Source: Clostridia bacterium
GTDB taxonomy: Bacteria; Bacillota_A; Clostridia; Oscillospirales; Acutalibacteraceae
DNA: 64,000 nucleotides
Reading direction: 5' to 3'
NCBI GenBank assembly: GCA_017456015.1
Contig: JAFTLL010000003.1
Coordinates: forward strand, 1 to 64,000
In this document: positions 1 to 8,651 of the stretch, one piece after another
How positions within the stretch are numbered: the stretch's first letter is position 1
Layout of the letters: every line of letters begins with the position of its first letter
Position numbers and translations under genes: made by a program
Notes under the pieces: model-generated
What the model was told of the DNA's origin: nothing
Databases searched by the model: none
The model's input: the letters and a program-made list of their open reading frames with translations, nothing else

Positions 1-137
1 TGTGCATGCCTGGTGACAACGTAGAAATGGACGTAGAATTGATTACCCCGATTGCAATCGAGGAAGGTCTTCGTTTCGCTATTCGTGAGGGTGGCAGAAC
101 CGTAGGTTCCGGCGTTGTAACCGCTATCAACGGCTAA
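1..137 (+). CDS. tuf: Elongation factor Tu, C-terminal end (partial)
   Basis: The reading frame is open from the window edge (first full codon at base 3) and ends at TAA 135-137. The 44 residues match the last beta-barrel strand of EF-Tu: the run [13 protein letters not shown], then [19 protein letters not shown] and the terminal VVTAING are diagnostic. EF-Tu is the GTPase that delivers aminoacyl-tRNA to the ribosome. Only domain 3 is visible; the G domain lies outside the window. A strong intrinsic terminator follows 8 nt after the stop. Confidence 0.97.
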   Translation, partial: CMPGDNVEMDVELITPIAIEEGLRFAIREGGRTVGSGVVTAING

Positions 138-144
138 TTTAATT

Positions 145-177
145 AAAAAGCAACCGGTTTTTCCCGGTTGCTTTTTC
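145..177 (+). terminator. Intrinsic terminator of tuf
   Basis: The arms AAAAAGCAACCGG and CCGGTTGCTTTTT flank a short T-rich loop, and the stem runs into a T tract. It lies directly after the tuf stop codon. Confidence 0.93.
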
Positions 178-195
178 TCTAATAAAGGAGTTGTT

Positions 196-678
196 ATGCG
201 TCAAATACATCCAATACCCCCGCTGTTTAATGCAGAATCGAAAATTTTAATATTGGGGAGTTTCCCTTCGGTCAAATCGAGGGAAGAAGGCTTCTTTTAC
301 GGGCATCCGCAAAACAGGTTTTGGCGTGTGTTAGCGGCTGTTTTTAAAGAGAAAGAGCCCGAAACTGTGCCGCAAAAAAGGGAAATACTTTTGCGAAACG
401 GCGTGGCACTGTGGGACGTGATTGCTTCCTGTGAAATTATCGGTTCAGCCGACAGCAGCATTAAAAATATAATGCCAAATCCCATTCATGAAATTTTGAA
501 TGTTGCGCCGATTCGGCAAATTTATACCAACGGGAAAACGGCCGAAAAGTTGTATATACAGCATTTGGAACCAAAGGTAAATCGCAAGGCAATTTATCTG
601 CCTTCCACTAGTCCGGCAAATGCGGCGTGGTCACTTGAAAAATTAATCGAGCATTGGCGCAAAATTGCCATTGAATAA
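196..678 (+). CDS. Hypoxanthine/uracil-DNA glycosylase (UDG superfamily, family 6-like)
   Basis: This 160-residue protein is a single-domain base-excision glycosylase that would remove deaminated bases (hypoxanthine, possibly uracil) from DNA. Visible motifs are LGSFPSVKSREEGFFYGHPQ near residues 21-40 (the family's motif 1 region with the following RFW), a central NPI, and STSPANA near residue 137, which corresponds to the C-terminal DNA-intercalation motif. Length fits the DNA-deoxyinosine glycosylase family (about 160 residues). ATG start at 196 follows AAGGAG at 185-190. It stands alone between the tuf terminator and another hairpin. Substrate preference is inferred from the family and is not visible in the sequence. 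Confidence 0.85.
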   Translation: MRQIHPIPPLFNAESKILILGSFPSVKSREEGFFYGHPQNRFWRVLAAVFKEKEPETVPQKREILLRNGVALWDVIASCEIIGSADSSIKNIMPNPIHEILNVAPIRQIYTNGKTAEKLYIQHLEPKVNRKAIYLPSTSPANAAWSLEKLIEHWRKIAIE

Positions 679-724
679 AACCGTACCTACTATGGGAAAA
701 TAACCATAGAAAGGTGCGGTTTTT
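677..724 (+). terminator. Terminator-like hairpin that also carries the next gene's ribosome site
   Basis: Arms AAACCGTACCT (678-688) and AGGTGCGGTTT (712-722) form the base; CTATGG/CCATAG extend the stem above it, and a T run follows. The 3' arm contains AAGGTG (711-716), placed 8 nt before the TTG start at 725, so the terminator stem and the Shine-Dalgarno of the next gene are the same bases. Confidence 0.75.
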
Positions 725-2176
725 TTGATTACAGAATCTATATGGTCTCAAAGTTGCAGAATTGCGGCGCGGCCGCAATTAAAAGAAAATATCGAAACTG
801 AGGTCGCGGTGATTGGCGCCGGTTTGGCGGGACTACTGATTGCGGAACGGTTACAGCGAGAGGGCAAAGAAGTGGTTATCTTAGAAGCGGAACGGATTGC
901 CGGTGGTCAAACAAAAAATACCACAGCAAAAATTACCGCACAGCACGGTTGTATTTATGCGACACTCATTCGCCGATTCGGGCAGGAAAAAGCCAAGGAA
1001 TATGCCCTAGCAAATCGGCGCGCGGTAGAATGGTATCGGCAGTATATAAAACAAGAGAAAATAGATTGTGATTTTGAGTTGCAGGATGCATTTCTTTATT
1101 CACAGAGCCAGCGCACAAAGATGCAAAACGAGGCGGCCGCCTGTCAAGCGTTGGGTTTGTCGGCAGAATTCATTGAAAAAATCGAATTGCCTTTCCCGGT
1201 TGCCGGGGCGGTTTGTATGAAGGGACAAGCGCAATTTCATCCATTGCGGTTTGTGCATCATATTGCCGATAAATTAAAAATTTATGAAAATACGCGCGTA
1301 ACCAAAGTGAAAAATGGGTTGTTGTATTGTGACCGCGCGGCCGTAAAGGCAAAGCAGGTGATTTTCGCCTGTCATTATCCGTTTGTTAATTATCCCGGAC
1401 TGTTTTTTGTGCGTATGCATCAAACACGTTCTTATGTTTTGGCATTGGAAAACGCGCCGGAATTAAATGGAATGTACATTGATGCTGAACAGGGAGGATA
1501 TTCGTTTCGGCGATATCAAAATTTGTTGTTGCTGGGCGGCGGAGGACACCGTACCGGAAAAAACAGTACCGGTGGGAAATATGCCTTGTTGCAACGGGCG
1601 GCAGAGGATATGTTTCCTGGTTGTCGCATCGTTGCGCAATGGTCAGCACAGGACTGCATGACAGTCGATGAAGTACCCTATATCGGCCGCTTTTCCAAAT
1701 CGCGACCAAACTGGTATGTTGTCACCGGATTTGGAAAGTGGGGAATGACGAGTGCCGCACTTGCCGCCGAAATTTTAACCGACTTGTTGTGTAAAAAAAA
1801 GAATTCAGCCCTCTCACTCTTCACGCCGCATCGCTTTCCGGTTATTAATGCTGTAAAAATTCCCGGAGAAGGGCTTGAATCAGCCAAAGGACTAATAAAA
1901 GAAAATCTGTCGGTACCGCGTATCGTATTGGAAAATTTACCCGTCGGGCATGGGGGAATTGTTGAACAAAACGGTAAAAAGGTCGGCGTTTACCGTGAAA
2001 GTGAGGAAAAGTATTATACGGTGCAAACGCAATGTCCGCATTTGGGATGTCAATTGGAATGGAATCCCGATGAAAAAAGCTGGGATTGCCCTTGCCACGG
2101 CTCACGCTACGACTATAAAGGACATTTAATCGATAATCCGGCGCAAAAAGTCAATATAAATATAAAAGAGGAATAA
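725..2176 (+). CDS. FAD-dependent oxidoreductase with C-terminal Rieske [2Fe-2S] domain
   Basis: This is a 483-residue DAO-type flavoprotein. The N-terminal dinucleotide fold shows VIGAGLAGLLIAERL (residues about 30-44) followed by the acidic end of strand 2 in VVILEAE. The middle is a DAO/GMC-like substrate region ending in TGFGKWGMTSAA. The last 80 residues are a Rieske domain with CPHLGCQ and CPCHGSRY (Cys-X-His and Cys-X2-His cluster ligands). Such YuxA/GlpA-like fusions are cytoplasmic oxidoreductases of unknown substrate. The start is TTG at 725, chosen because AAGGTG lies 8 nt upstream, although that site sits inside a terminator-like hairpin. It converges on mutY. Confidence 0.85.
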   Translation: MITESIWSQSCRIAARPQLKENIETEVAVIGAGLAGLLIAERLQREGKEVVILEAERIAGGQTKNTTAKITAQHGCIYATLIRRFGQEKAKEYALANRRAVEWYRQYIKQEKIDCDFELQDAFLYSQSQRTKMQNEAAACQALGLSAEFIEKIELPFPVAGAVCMKGQAQFHPLRFVHHIADKLKIYENTRVTKVKNGLLYCDRAAVKAKQVIFACHYPFVNYPGLFFVRMHQTRSYVLALENAPELNGMYIDAEQGGYSFRRYQNLLLLGGGGHRTGKNSTGGKYALLQRAAEDMFPGCRIVAQWSAQDCMTVDEVPYIGRFSKSRPNWYVVTGFGKWGMTSAALAAEILTDLLCKKKNSALSLFTPHRFPVINAVKIPGEGLESAKGLIKENLSVPRIVLENLPVGHGGIVEQNGKKVGVYRESEEKYYTVQTQCPHLGCQLEWNPDEKSWDCPCHGSRYDYKGHLIDNPAQKVNINIKEE

Positions 2177-2194
2177 CCAAACGGTTATTCCTCT
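2167..2194. terminator. Bidirectional terminator overlapping two convergent stop codons
   Basis: A perfect 12-bp inverted repeat, AGAGGAATAACC (2167-2178) with GGTTATTCCTCT (2183-2194), loop AAAC. It contains the TAA of the Rieske oxidoreductase (2174-2176) and the complementary TAA of mutY (2185-2187), so both genes end inside one stem. Confidence 0.85.
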
Positions 2195-3222
2195 AAAAAT
2201 ATACGGAAGGCGGTGGGTAACGCATACTTGTGATTTAATTCGTTTTGGGTTGCCCAGGTGAAGCGTTTAGCTGTTGTAGTGCATCGTATGTGATAGCAGA
2301 CCATTTCCCATTTTAAATGGGTGAAAATGTGCGACTTATGAATTTCACGACAAAGCTCTGAGGGGGTTGTGCCAAATTCGGTAGCAAGGTTAAAGGCCTG
2401 TTCTGCCGTTAAACTACCCGATATATTGGGCAATTGCCAAAGACCGGCAAGTAATCCTTTGTTCCCGCGTTGCTCTATTGCAAATAAATCTCCGCATTGC
2501 AATAAAAATAAGGTGCGTTGCTCTATCTTTTTATCTGCCTTTTTTGCCTTTGTTGGATAGAGAGCAGTTTGGTTTTGTTTGTGTGCAAGACAAATAGTTG
2601 CGGCAGGACAGTTTTCGCATTTTGGAGATTTTGGGGTGCAAACTACGGCTCCAAGTTCCATTAAAGACTGTGTAAAATCACCGCAATTTCCAATGGGATA
2701 AACCTGCTGTAAGAGATTTGCCATATCTCTCTTTGTTTTTTCAAGTTGTATCGGTGTTGTATCAGCTGTAAGGCGGGAAATGACGCGAAGTACATTACCG
2801 TCAACAGCAGCAATCGGCAAATCATAGCAAATGGAACAAATCGCACCGGCCGTATAAGTACCGATTCCCGGTAAGGCCAAAACATCATCGTAATTGTTTG
2901 GGAACACACCACCTGCGGCAGCGATGATTTTTGCTGTTTTTTGAAGATTTCGCGCGCGATTATAATATCCAAGACCCTCCCAAAGTTTAAACAATAACGA
3001 TTCATCGGCCTTGGCCAGCGCTTCAATAGTGGGAAAGTTTTCCATAAAGCGGAGGTAATAATTGCGTACAGCTTCTACTCGGGTCTGTTGCAGCATGATT
3101 TCCGAAACCCAGACATGATAAGGTGATTTGTCCTTGCGCCAGGGGAGTGCCCTCGCTTCTTTCGCATACCATGGCAACAATATAGAGGGAAGTTGTTTTA
3201 TAATTTCAATCGGTTGCGACAT
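2185..3222 (-). CDS. mutY: A/G-specific adenine DNA glycosylase MutY
   Basis: The 345-residue protein removes adenine mispaired with 8-oxoguanine. The helix-hairpin-helix/GPD region reads ALPGIGTYTAGAI with catalytic Asp in AAVDGNVLRV; SEIMLQQTRV is the catalytic-Glu segment. The [4Fe-4S] cluster motif C-X6-C-X2-C-X5-C is intact (CTPKSPKCENCPAATIC, about residues 196-212). The C-terminal 120 residues are the NUDIX-like 8-oxoG recognition domain. The gene starts 1 nt after the potD stop and has no obvious strong ribosome site, which suggests translational coupling in a potABCD-mutY operon. Length is normal for the family. Confidence 0.95.
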   Translation of the reverse strand: MSQPIEIIKQLPSILLPWYAKEARALPWRKDKSPYHVWVSEIMLQQTRVEAVRNYYLRFMENFPTIEALAKADESLLFKLWEGLGYYNRARNLQKTAKIIAAAGGVFPNNYDDVLALPGIGTYTAGAICSICYDLPIAAVDGNVLRVISRLTADTTPIQLEKTKRDMANLLQQVYPIGNCGDFTQSLMELGAVVCTPKSPKCENCPAATICLAHKQNQTALYPTKAKKADKKIEQRTLFLLQCGDLFAIEQRGNKGLLAGLWQLPNISGSLTAEQAFNLATEFGTTPSELCREIHKSHIFTHLKWEMVCYHIRCTTTAKRFTWATQNELNHKYALPTAFRIFLEE

Positions 3223-3223
3223 A

Positions 3224-4351
3224 TTAGTCGAGTTTCACTTGTTCCCACAATTTTTCATAATAAGAGCGGGTTTTGGAATCCAAGTCGTGAAAATACTGTG
3301 TCTTTGGTTTTTTATCCTCAGCGGGATAAAGGTACTCGTTGTCTTTTAATGAGTAATCATCTAACTCCAAAACAGCGGCATTGGGGGTTGCATAATAAAT
3401 ATACTCGGCATTCTGCAAAGCAATTTGCGCTTCAAGCAGGAAGTTAATATAAAGCATCGCCGCATCAAAGTTTTGGGCATTTTTCGGCACACAAATTGAG
3501 TCAACAAAAATGTTTGTTCCCTCTTTTGGATAGACAAACTTTAAATTTTCGTTGTTTTCCGCCATCGACAGATAATCTCCGGCATAGTAGGGAGCGATTG
3601 CCGCTTCTTCGCCCTCCATTTTGTCAAAAACCTCATCCATTACATAGGATTGAAGAATTGGTTTTTGTTCTTTTAATTTTTCGGCTGCCTTGTCCCAATC
3701 CGCTTGGTTGGTGGAGTTTATATCTTGTCCAAGGTAGAATTGTGCAATGGCAAAAGCATCTCTGGGATTGTTAAAGGTTAAAACATTGTTTTTGTACTTT
3801 TCATCCCACATGACACCCCAACTGTCCGGCACTTCGTCAATCATGGTTTCGTTATAAATCAGTCCAACCATGCCAACCGAATAAGGAACCGAATATTCAT
3901 TGTTCGGGTCAAAATATAAGTTTTTATATTCGTCGGATATATTTTTGTAATTGTCCAACTTTGAAAAATCCAACTTTTGCAGCATATCTTCTGAAATTAA
4001 TCTTTGTATCATGTAATCAGACGGAATAATTATATCATAAGAAATGCCGCCGCTTTTCAGTTTGGAATACATGGTTTCATTACTGTCGTAGAACAAATAA
4101 TTCACTTTAATTCCGGTCAGTTTTTCAAAAATACGGTTTACATTCAGACTGCCGCCTTTTCCATCTGAAATATATTCACCCCAGTTGAATACGTTGAGCG
4201 TAACGCCAGAATACTTTTCTTTTTCTCCGCTTTGCAGTTGTTGGAATACTTCTGATTGGTAAGAAACATTGACAGTTTGATTGGCAGAACAGCCTGCTAA
4301 GCAGCATAAAACCAGTATAATACACAAAAGAAACGCAACGGTTTTTTTCAT
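3224..4351 (-). CDS. potD: Spermidine/putrescine ABC transporter, substrate-binding lipoprotein
   Basis: A 375-residue extracytoplasmic solute-binding protein. Residues 1-20 form a lipoprotein signal with lipobox LAGC (Cys at about 21), so it should be anchored to the outer face of the membrane. The mature part follows the PotD/PotF pattern: LNVFNWGEYI near residue 52, YDIIIPSDYMIQRL near residue 108 and SVPYSVGMVGLIYNE near residue 160. It is the last transporter gene of potABCD, 3 nt after potC, and feeds polyamine to PotBC. Exact ligand (putrescine or spermidine) cannot be told from sequence alone. Confidence 0.93.
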   Translation of the reverse strand: MKKTVAFLLCIILVLCCLAGCSANQTVNVSYQSEVFQQLQSGEKEKYSGVTLNVFNWGEYISDGKGGSLNVNRIFEKLTGIKVNYLFYDSNETMYSKLKSGGISYDIIIPSDYMIQRLISEDMLQKLDFSKLDNYKNISDEYKNLYFDPNNEYSVPYSVGMVGLIYNETMIDEVPDSWGVMWDEKYKNNVLTFNNPRDAFAIAQFYLGQDINSTNQADWDKAAEKLKEQKPILQSYVMDEVFDKMEGEEAAIAPYYAGDYLSMAENNENLKFVYPKEGTNIFVDSICVPKNAQNFDAAMLYINFLLEAQIALQNAEYIYYATPNAAVLELDDYSLKDNEYLYPAEDKKPKTQYFHDLDSKTRSYYEKLWEQVKLD

Positions 4352-4354
4352 TAT

Positions 4355-5161
4355 TTAAATTCTCCTTTTTTCTTTCTTTTCCGCACGGATTTGAGAGATA
4401 TTAAGCAAGACAAGCAAAATAAGTACGGAAATAAAAATCAGCGAAGACAAAGCGTACATATCGGGCGTAACGCGCCGCTTTGTCATAGCAAAAATACGCA
4501 CAGGAAGGGTTTGGAAATCTGAACCGCTGGTAAAGTAGCTGATAACAAAATCATCAAGTGATAATGTAAACGAAGTTACCAAACCGGAAATGATTCCGGA
4601 AGAAATTGATGGAAAAACCACACGGAAAAAGGCTTGTGTTCGAGTGCAACCCAAGTCCTGTGCCGCCTCTGCAAGATGCGGGTCGGTCTGGCGCAGTTTG
4701 GGCAAGACCGATAATATAACATAGGGAAGATTAAACGTGATATGCGCAATCAGTAAGGTTGAAAAACCCAGAGATTCGGTGCTGTGTAACATTTTCCCGA
4801 TAAAAACAAATAAAAGCATCATAGAAATACCTGTAACAATATCCGGGTTCATCATCGGAATGTTGGTTACGGTCATAATAGCAGAGCGTGCCAGTCGGTT
4901 ACGGAAAGAAAAAATTCCGACTGCCGCCGCGGTGCCCAACACCGTGGCTAAAAGAGAGGAGGCAATCGCTAAAATCATCGTATTGCGAAAAGCATCAATC
5001 GTAACACTGTCGTTTAACAGCTCTAAATACCAACGCAAAGAGAAACCGGCAAACTGAGAGGTACTGTTCGAGGCGTTAAAAGAGAAAAACACCATCACAA
5101 ACAGCGGCGCATAAAGAAACAGGAAAATCAAAGCAACATAAATTTTAGAGATGTATTTCAT
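4355..5161 (-). CDS. potC: Spermidine/putrescine ABC transporter permease PotC
   Basis: A 268-residue inner-membrane permease with about six hydrophobic segments. The ATPase-contact EAA loop reads EAAQDLGCTRTQAFFRVVFP near residues 164-183. Start ATG at 5161 overlaps the potB stop by 4 nt (ATGA), indicating translational coupling. It pairs with PotB to form the translocation channel driven by PotA. Family length is typical. Confidence 0.93.
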   Translation of the reverse strand: MKYISKIYVALIFLFLYAPLFVMVFFSFNASNSTSQFAGFSLRWYLELLNDSVTIDAFRNTMILAIASSLLATVLGTAAAVGIFSFRNRLARSAIMTVTNIPMMNPDIVTGISMMLLFVFIGKMLHSTESLGFSTLLIAHITFNLPYVILSVLPKLRQTDPHLAEAAQDLGCTRTQAFFRVVFPSISSGIISGLVTSFTLSLDDFVISYFTSGSDFQTLPVRIFAMTKRRVTPDMYALSSLIFISVLILLVLLNISQIRAEKKEKRRI

Positions 5162-5979
5162 ATAATTACACCTCCGTCATCATCGGCAAAATGGTTCATT
5201 ACTGCCATACACAGCAAAATCATCAGCATAAGTATAAGGGAGAGAGAGGCACCAAGATTGTAGTTGTATGAGTGCTGAAACTGCATTTCAATTACATCGC
5301 CGATGAGCAGGGTTTTGCCGCCCCCTAATTTTTGTGAAATATAAAAGGTGCTGACTGATGGTACAAAAACCATTGTAATGCCGGAGATTACGCCCGGCAT
5401 ACTCAACGGAAATATGACGCGCCGTAAGGTTTTCAGCGGATTGCAACCCAAATCATCGGCGGCCTCTAAAAGAGAACCGTCAATTTTAGACAGAGCAGTA
5501 TAAATCGGCAAAATCATATAGGGCAAAAAGTTATAAACCATGCCGAGAATGACTGCACCCGGGGTGTTAATCATTTGAAAAGGCCCGATACCGAGTTTGG
5601 AAAAAAGTTGGTTTAATATACCTTTGTTGGCCAGAATGGTAATCCAGGAATAGGTGCGAATCAAAAAGTTCATCCACATCGGCAGCATCACGAGAATTAT
5701 GACAATACCCTGTGATGCAGCCTTCATCCGAGCCATGATATAGGCCAGCGGATAGGCCAAAAGCAAAGAAATCAGAGTTGCCAGAAAAGCATACCAAATA
5801 GAGATGAAAAAGACTTCCTTGTATTCGGATAGCACAAGAATATTGTCAAGAGTGAAGCTTCCTGTTGCATCGGTAAAGGCGTAGTAGGCAACCATCAGCA
5901 TTGGGATGACAATAAAAATAACAGACCACAGCAAATACGGGGAAGCCAGCCATCGATTGCCGAAAGGTTTAGTTTTCAA
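5158..5979 (-). CDS. potB: Spermidine/putrescine ABC transporter permease PotB
   Basis: A 273-residue membrane permease with six predicted helices and the EAA loop [21 protein letters not shown] longer frame opens at 6060, but that would overlap potA by 92 nt. The TTG at 5979 has GGAGG 9 nt upstream and overlaps only the last 11 nt of potA, so it is chosen; the protein then begins [16 protein letters not shown], like other PotB proteins. It is coupled upstream to potA and downstream to potC. Confidence 0.9.
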   Translation of the reverse strand: MKTKPFGNRWLASPYLLWSVIFIVIPMLMVAYYAFTDATGSFTLDNILVLSEYKEVFFISIWYAFLATLISLLLAYPLAYIMARMKAASQGIVIILVMLPMWMNFLIRTYSWITILANKGILNQLFSKLGIGPFQMINTPGAVILGMVYNFLPYMILPIYTALSKIDGSLLEAADDLGCNPLKTLRRVIFPLSMPGVISGITMVFVPSVSTFYISQKLGGGKTLLIGDVIEMQFQHSYNYNLGASLSLILMLMILLCMAVMNHFADDDGGVII

Positions 5980-7114
5980 TGCCGGAATCCTCCGTTTCAA
6001 CAATCTCGTTCGGGTCAGAGAGTCGCTCAATTTCATCTGAGTAGGTGCTGTAATCTCCATACAGACCGGAATAGCTGGATTTTTTCATAATGTGGATTGC
6101 GTCCGGTTCGATAAACAAACCGACCCTGTCGCCGACAAAATGCTCATCTGTGGTTTGAATCATCCATTTAAAACCGCCGATATCCACAATGATTTCATAG
6201 TGTACGCCCAAAAAGGTAACCGAGGTGACCACACCGGGCAGCATGCCTTTATCGAGTGGAACAATATCCACATCTTCCGGCCGTACTACAACATCGACTT
6301 CTTCATTTTCAGCAAATCCCTTGTCTAAACAGTTAAAAACAGCACCGGAAAACTGTGCTTTATAGTCCGAAATCATTTTGCCGTCCAAAATGTTGGATTC
6401 GCCGATAAAATCTGCAACAAAAGCATTTTCCGGCTCGTTGTAAATATCCTTCGGTGAGCCAATTTGCTGAATACGTCCGTTATCCATAACCACAACCGTA
6501 TCGGACATGGTTAAGGCCTCTTCTTGGTCATGTGTAACAAAAACGAAAGTAATACCTAACTGCTGCTGGATTTTTTTAAGTTCATTCTGCATATCTTTGC
6601 GCAATTTCAAATCCAAGGCGGCCAAAGGTTCATCTAGTAGAAGCACCTTCGGGCGGTTGATAACGGCGCGTGCGATTGCTACCCGCTGTTGTTGACCGCC
6701 GGAAAGGGTGGAAATATTGCGTTTTTCCAAGCCTTTTAAATTTACAAATTGCAGCATTTCTTCAACAAGCGGCTCAATTTCCTTGTCTTTCATTCCTTTT
6801 ACACGCAAGGCAAAAGCAATGTTTTCATAAACATTAAGATGAGGGAAAAGAGCGTAACGCTGAAAAATGGTGTTAACCTGTCGCTTGTGCGCCGGAACAC
6901 CATTGATTTTTTTGCCTTCAAAAAAAACATCGCCGCTGTCCGGTTCGAGAAATCCGGCAATTAACCGTAAGGTTGTGGTTTTTCCGCAACCAGACGGACC
7001 GAGTAAGGTGACAAACTCCGAATCTTTAATGGAAAGATTTAGATTTTTTAAAATCACCTCATCGTCAAAAGTAACAGTGATGTTTTTGAGTTCTACAATA
7101 TTTTGATTTGACAT
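5969..7114 (-). CDS. potA: Spermidine/putrescine ABC transporter ATP-binding protein PotA
   Basis: A 381-residue ATPase. Walker A is GPSGCGKTT, the signature is LSGGQQQR, Walker B is [12 protein letters not shown], and the H-loop is [11 protein letters not shown]-terminal TOBE-type domain (from about residue 285, [10 protein letters not shown]) is present. The frame is open for a further 79 codons upstream, but that stretch contains the promoter; ATG 7114 has AAAGGGGG 8 nt upstream and gives the normal N-terminus. First gene of potABCD-mutY. Its ribosome site is part of a long helix in the leader, so translation may be regulated. Confidence 0.95.
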   Translation of the reverse strand: MSNQNIVELKNITVTFDDEVILKNLNLSIKDSEFVTLLGPSGCGKTTTLRLIAGFLEPDSGDVFFEGKKINGVPAHKRQVNTIFQRYALFPHLNVYENIAFALRVKGMKDKEIEPLVEEMLQFVNLKGLEKRNISTLSGGQQQRVAIARAVINRPKVLLLDEPLAALDLKLRKDMQNELKKIQQQLGITFVFVTHDQEEALTMSDTVVVMDNGRIQQIGSPKDIYNEPENAFVADFIGESNILDGKMISDYKAQFSGAVFNCLDKGFAENEEVDVVVRPEDVDIVPLDKGMLPGVVTSVTFLGVHYEIIVDIGGFKWMIQTTDEHFVGDRVGLFIEPDAIHIMKKSSYSGLYGDYSTYSDEIERLSDPNEIVETEDSGIEN

Positions 7115-7124
7115 ATAAGCATCC

Positions 7125-7210
7125 CCCTTTGCGGACACAGAGTGCCGCCAAAGCCCAAATAGCTCTGCGCGATACCCGCAGAATCGCTGCAAAATGCCCT
7201 CCGCAAAGGG
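7125..7210 (-). promoter_or_regulatory. potA leader helix that can sequester the Shine-Dalgarno
   Basis: On the transcript, CCCTTTGCGGA (complement of 7200-7210) is perfectly complementary over 11 bases to TCCGCAAAGGG (complement of 7125-7135). The 3' arm includes most of the AAAGGGGG ribosome site of potA. About 64 nt lie between the arms and contain smaller hairpins, for example GCAG/CTGC. The arrangement fits a cis-regulated leader, but I do not recognise a named riboswitch class. Confidence 0.5.
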
Positions 7211-7322
7211 TTTTTCATAGCTCTCAATGGAACTACGGCAAAATGCTTGATACTGCTTTTCAACACAGATGCAAAAATATGTATCCAGAATCGAAAAATT
7301 AAAACGATTCACAGATAAAATA

Positions 7323-7351
7323 AATATAGAAAAAATCCGGCAAAAAGTCAA
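7323..7351 (-). promoter_or_regulatory. Promoter of potABCD-mutY
   Basis: On the minus strand TTGACT (7346-7351), a 17-nt spacer and TATATT (7323-7328). Transcription from here gives a leader of about 200 nt before potA. Confidence 0.8.
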
Positions 7352-7485
7352 GTGTTTTTTACGATTTAAATGTAAAAGCGCTCAATTTCTAAAATTTCAG
7401 CACTTTCCCCGGGATTTTCCGTGGAATTTCATGGGAATTCATGAAAAACAAGGAAAATTTATTCTTTTTTCAAGTTCAATAACGG

Positions 7486-7514
7486 TTGCGAAAATGGTTG
7501 GGTTGTGATATAAT
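7486..7514 (+). promoter_or_regulatory. Promoter of ruvCAB
   Basis: TTGCGA (7486-7491), 17-nt spacer, TATAAT (7509-7514). It is divergent from the pot promoter and lies 32 nt before the ruvC start. Confidence 0.8.
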
Positions 7515-7545
7515 ATTAAGCATATATTATGGGGGAGGTTTGGCT

Positions 7546-8052
7546 GTGCGTATTTTGGGGATTGACCCGGGTTATGCAATTGTTGGATACGGCATTCTTG
7601 ATTATGATTCCAACCGGTTTAAAACGGTGGATTATGGTGCAGTTATTACGCCGGCCAAAACACCTTTCAGCAATCGATTGGAACAAATTTTTGATGAAAT
7701 ATGTGAAATTATCCGTAAGCACCGCGTGGATGTGCTTTCAATTGAAAAATTGTATTTTAATTCCAATACAACAACGGCCATCGATGTTGCCCAGGCCAGA
7801 GGCGTTATCCTTTTGGCGGCCAAAAAATTTAAAGTTCCGGTTTTTGAATATACACCTTTACAGGTAAAACAGGCCGTTACCGGTTATGGGCGAGCAGAGA
7901 AACAACAAATTATGGAACTTACGCGTATTTTGCTCAATTTGAAACAGGTTCCCAAGCCGGATGACACGGCAGACGCGTTGGCAATTGCCATATGCCATGG
8001 TCATAATGCAGGCTCATTGATGAGCCGAATCAAAACGGGGGAAATTAGATGA
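7546..8052 (+). CDS. ruvC: Holliday junction resolvase RuvC
   Basis: A 168-residue RNase H-fold endonuclease that cuts Holliday junctions. Catalytic acidic residues are visible as D7 in RILGIDPGYAIVGYG, E69 in LSIEKLYF, and the C-terminal PDDTADALAIAICH pair. The frame is open from 7486, but GTG 7546 is preceded by GGGGGAGG with 7-nt spacing and matches the family N-terminus. First gene of ruvC-ruvA-ruvB; its stop overlaps the ruvA start by 4 nt. Confidence 0.95.
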   Translation: MRILGIDPGYAIVGYGILDYDSNRFKTVDYGAVITPAKTPFSNRLEQIFDEICEIIRKHRVDVLSIEKLYFNSNTTTAIDVAQARGVILLAAKKFKVPVFEYTPLQVKQAVTGYGRAEKQQIMELTRILLNLKQVPKPDDTADALAIAICHGHNAGSLMSRIKTGEIR

Positions 8053-8648
8053 TATATTCATTACGAGGCGTTTTAATTGAAAGTGATGCAACTTCTTTGG
8101 TGGTGGAATGCGGTGGTGTAGGCTATCGTTGTACCGCCAGTTTAAACACACTGTCCGACCTACCCAAAATGAACAGCGAGGTTTTTGTGTATACCTATAT
8201 GGCTGTTCGTGAAGACGCGGTGGATTTATTTGGTTTTCGTGATAAAGCAGAACTTGAAATGTTCCGGCTTCTCATTTCGGTAAATGGTGTAGGTCCAAAG
8301 GCGGCCATATCCATGCTTTCTCAATTTAAGCCTTCTGATATTTCGCTTTGCATTGCCTCGGGTGATTCAAAATCGTTGACCCGGGCCGCCGGTATCGGCG
8401 GAAAAACAGCGCAACGCATTGTGTTGGAATTAAAGGATAAGATTGTATCAGGCGCGACTGTGGGAAGTGATACGGCTTCGGCGGCAACGGCCGCAGATTC
8501 TTCCGGCGCATCTGAGGCGGTCAGCGCACTGGTAGCGCTTGGTTATTCTCTTAGTGAAGCTTCGGCAGCGGTTGGTAAACTTGATAAATCCGCGCCGACC
8601 CAGCAGTTAATAAAGGATGCTTTAAAACAGTTGGCAAGGAGGGTGTAA
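8049..8648 (+). CDS. ruvA: Holliday junction branch-migration protein RuvA
   Basis: A 199-residue junction-binding protein. Domain I is the N-terminal OB fold (MIYSLRGVLIE, GVGYRC), domain II has the two helix-hairpin-helix motifs (LISVNGVGPKAAISML and AAGIGGKTAQRI), and the last 50 residues form the RuvB-binding domain III (ALVALGYSLSEA). It tetramerises on the junction and recruits RuvB. ATG overlaps the ruvC stop (ATGA). Confidence 0.96.
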   Translation: MIYSLRGVLIESDATSLVVECGGVGYRCTASLNTLSDLPKMNSEVFVYTYMAVREDAVDLFGFRDKAELEMFRLLISVNGVGPKAAISMLSQFKPSDISLCIASGDSKSLTRAAGIGGKTAQRIVLELKDKIVSGATVGSDTASAATAADSSGASEAVSALVALGYSLSEASAAVGKLDKSAPTQQLIKDALKQLARRV

Positions 8649-8651
8649 GCT

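Noticed and set aside
1386..1709. Open frame of 107 codons on the minus strand inside the Rieske oxidoreductase gene
   Set aside because: Antisense to a well-supported gene, no ribosome site, no recognisable protein features.
7115..7351. 79-codon N-terminal extension of potA
   Set aside because: The stretch contains the pot promoter and leader; ATG 7114 has a strong ribosome site and the normal N-terminus.
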